From contig BSQZ01000029.1 of the NCBI GenBank assembly GCA_033239005.1, forward strand, positions 1,303,501 to 1,367,500: a stretch of DNA of 64,000 nt, written 5' to 3'. Origin of the DNA: Lamellibrachia satsuma. Taxonomy: Eukaryota; Annelida; Polychaeta; Sabellida; Siboglinidae. This document shows positions 62,247-64,000 of this stretch, piece by piece (within the stretch, counting starts at the first letter, position 1; every line of letters begins with the position of its first letter). The notes beneath the pieces are model-generated. The model had not been told where the DNA came from, did no database searches, and saw nothing but the letters and a program-made list of their open reading frames with translations. The position numbers and the translations under genes are program-made.

Positions 62247-63267
62247 TTACTTATTTCTCGAACCCTTTTTAAATAATGGTATGATGTTTGCTTCTTTCCA
62301 TTCAAACAGAACAACTCCCTCTTTTAATGACAAGTTGAATACTCTTGCAAGTGGTATACTGATTTGATCTACTGTTTCCATTAGTAATTTTGGAGGAATC
62401 CCATCCACTCCCGGTGATTTGTTATCCTTCATTGCCTTTATTTTCTTAGCTACCAATTCTGGAGTTACAACTAACGGTCCTAAATAGTCAGATTTAGCCC
62501 CCTGAAATTTAGCATCAGCAACTGGTAATGAACTAATATCTTCTTTGGTAAACATTGAACTGAAGTAACCATTTAGGTCTTCCGCCATTAAAAACCCCTG
62601 TGATATTATTTTTCCAGCACTGTCTTCTAGAGGTCCAACCTTGTACGTTTTGTTTACTCCTGACATATGCATAAAAACTCTTGCTGTCATTTTTTATGTT
62701 ACATGCCAGTTTTTGCTCATAGCTTCTTTTAGATTGTCTGATTTCAGTTGTAGCTGCATTAAGTGCCTCTTTGTATTTTGCATAGTCTTCTTCCTTTCTG
62801 GTACGCCTATAAACCCTCCACATAGTTTGTTTTAGCATTATTTTTCTAATTGCCTCTTTTGACAAGTGTTTCTTTCTACACCGTTTTCCTTGTTTTCGGA
62901 AGGGAACAAATTTATCAATGATACTCTTAATTTCATATTTTAGAATATTCCAACATTCAATTGCGGTCTTATTCATCAGCATGTTATTCCAATCTAGCTG
63001 TGCTAAGCATTTTCTCATATCTTTGTAGTTACCTTTGTGGAAGTTTCTCTTGTACGTTTTCTTATTTTTACTTTCTGATTTTACATTGATGTCAAAATGT
63101 ATTTGATTATGGTCACTATTACCCAATGGTTCAAATATTTTTACATTGTCCACTAATTCTTTTTGTGATGACAAAACTATATCTAATACATTTTCTCCCC
63201 TGGTTGGTTCTAGTACGTGCTGAGTAAGAAAGCTATCCTGGATTAAACAGAAATTGTTGATCCTCAA
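62247..63267 (-). pseudogene. LINE ORF2, linker and RT N-terminal part in two overlapping frames
   Basis: Frames 62247-62690 (MKDNKSPGVDGIPPKLL) and 62533-63267 (GNSDHNQIHFD) overlap because a few bases are missing near 62640 compared with the first copy (GTCTTGTACGTTTTG there, TTGTACGTTTTG here). Confidence 0.9.
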
Positions 63268-63826
63268 TCCCTGTGCTCTCTAGAGAATTCCATTGTATGT
63301 GTCCATGGTTAAAATCTCCCATTATGATACATTCCCCTTTACTAACTTCCTTTATAGCGCTTTTTATTTTTGTGTTGTCCTCTTCGTTTATGTTTGGACT
63401 TCGGTAAACTAATCCAATAGTTAATTTTGAATTTCCTGAAACAATTTTGCACCAAACAGCTTCATCGCAATCTGCTTCCCTTTCTAGTTTTATTTCATAA
63501 GCCTGAATAGATTCTTTAACATATAAAATAACTCCCCTGCCCCTTCTTCCTATTTGATCTTTCCTAAACATTACGTATCCTGTCAGTCCTAATTCAGCAT
63601 CTGTTATATCTATGTTGGCCCATGATTCAGTTATACCAATTATGTGAGGGTCAATATCTTCTACCATAATGTTTAATTCGTTTTTCTTATTTACTATGCT
63701 CCTTGCATTTAAACATACACATCTATAACCTTTTTCAGAGATGTTTTTCGGATGATTTGATATTGGTTTATCTGTGCTAGTGGCCTCTTGTTCTGCTTGA
63801 GACACCTCTAGGTAACCCCCCTGCAC
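63233..63826 (-). pseudogene. LINE ORF2, AP-endonuclease domain
   Basis: CVCLNARSIVNKKNEL, ITESWANIDIT, GRGVILYVKE, VYRSPNI and MGDFNHGHIQW give the usual order of the LINE AP-endonuclease, including the catalytic Glu and Asp-Asn positions. This domain is better preserved here than in the first copy. Confidence 0.92.
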
Positions 63827-64000
63827 TTCTAGTTTAAAGAATGTTTACTTCCAAAAATATTTGTCATTGTACCCAAGTCGCTATCTACTGCTGCTGAAAG
63901 TTTGTCCGCGAATACTGCCGCCCCCTTTCCACTTAAATGAAGCCCATCCTTCATGTACATATCAGCCCTCCCAACAAAACTTCCCCATAAATCCACAAAT

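Larger units (their letters stand above)
60861..64000 (-). mobile_element. Second copy of the CR1-type LINE, cut by the window end
   Basis: Same element, same strand and same 3' repeats (CTTGTTAAAT twice) as the copy at 3681. Its own lesions differ. A nonsense change near 62249 turns the Ser codon of the NKSEN segment into a stop. A small deletion near 62640 shifts the frame, and an overlap near 63250 breaks endonuclease from RT. ORF1's last part (MKDGLHLSGKG region) is visible near 63940. Confidence 0.95.

Overview
The window looks like a gene-sparse, AT-rich stretch of an animal nuclear genome, most likely a marine invertebrate. The evidence is many short coding exons with GT/AG borders and long introns, CR1-type and other non-LTR retrotransposons, a Ty3/Gypsy relic, a Penelope-like relic, TA-flanked DNA transposons, tRNA-derived SINEs, and a very high load of minisatellites. 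By my tally about 30 arrays cover roughly a quarter of the window. The species and phylum cannot be fixed from the sequence alone.

The only host gene I can support is the ortholog of phospholipase C epsilon (PLCE1), on the + strand. Sixteen exons between 28286 and 58511 splice with fully consistent phases into about 1,206 codons. They encode, in order, a talin-like FERM F2/F3 region, a CDC25-type RasGEF domain, a PH domain, EF-hand lobes, the catalytic X half, and the start of the acidic X-Y linker. The 5' end (a FERM F1 lobe and the start codon) and the 3' end (Y, C2 and RA domains) were not found; the 3' end must lie beyond the window.

Layout. 1-28285: no recognisable host exon; minisatellites, a SINE split by a hAT-like element, a nearly complete but broken CR1 LINE (3681-7545, minus), and a degenerate Penelope-like GIY-YIG relic (about 16190-17010). 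28286-38747: FERM, RasGEF and PH exons, with an antisense PHD/endonuclease/RT LINE relic (33283-36480) in an intron. 38748-45120: one intron with a TA-flanked MITE and a 3.75-kb inverted-repeat transposon, one arm of which carries 15 copies of a 91-bp unit. 45121-54580: EF-hand exons, with large arrays, a SINE and an antisense Ty3/Gypsy relic in the introns. 55679-58511: X-domain exons. 58787-60697: two nested TA-flanked DNA elements. 60861-64000: a second copy of the CR1 LINE, minus strand, running off the window.

The most unusual feature is that several minisatellites inside the PLCE1 gene are tandem amplifications of its own splice junctions. Exon 3 has 8 tandem copies of its acceptor plus first coding bases. 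Exon 5 has 11 copies of its acceptor plus first 36 coding bases. Exon 10 has about 70 copies of a 20-bp unit matching its donor junction. Exon 15 has 3 copies of its donor junction. In exons 3 and 5 every upstream decoy leads quickly to an in-frame stop, so correct splicing must choose the last copy. Other arrays grew from transposon pieces: a hAT/SINE junction, a Penelope endonuclease end, a DNA-transposon terminus, a SINE tail, Gypsy pol and CR1 ORF1. Together these suggest a lineage in which local tandem duplication acts on whatever sequence is present, splice sites included.
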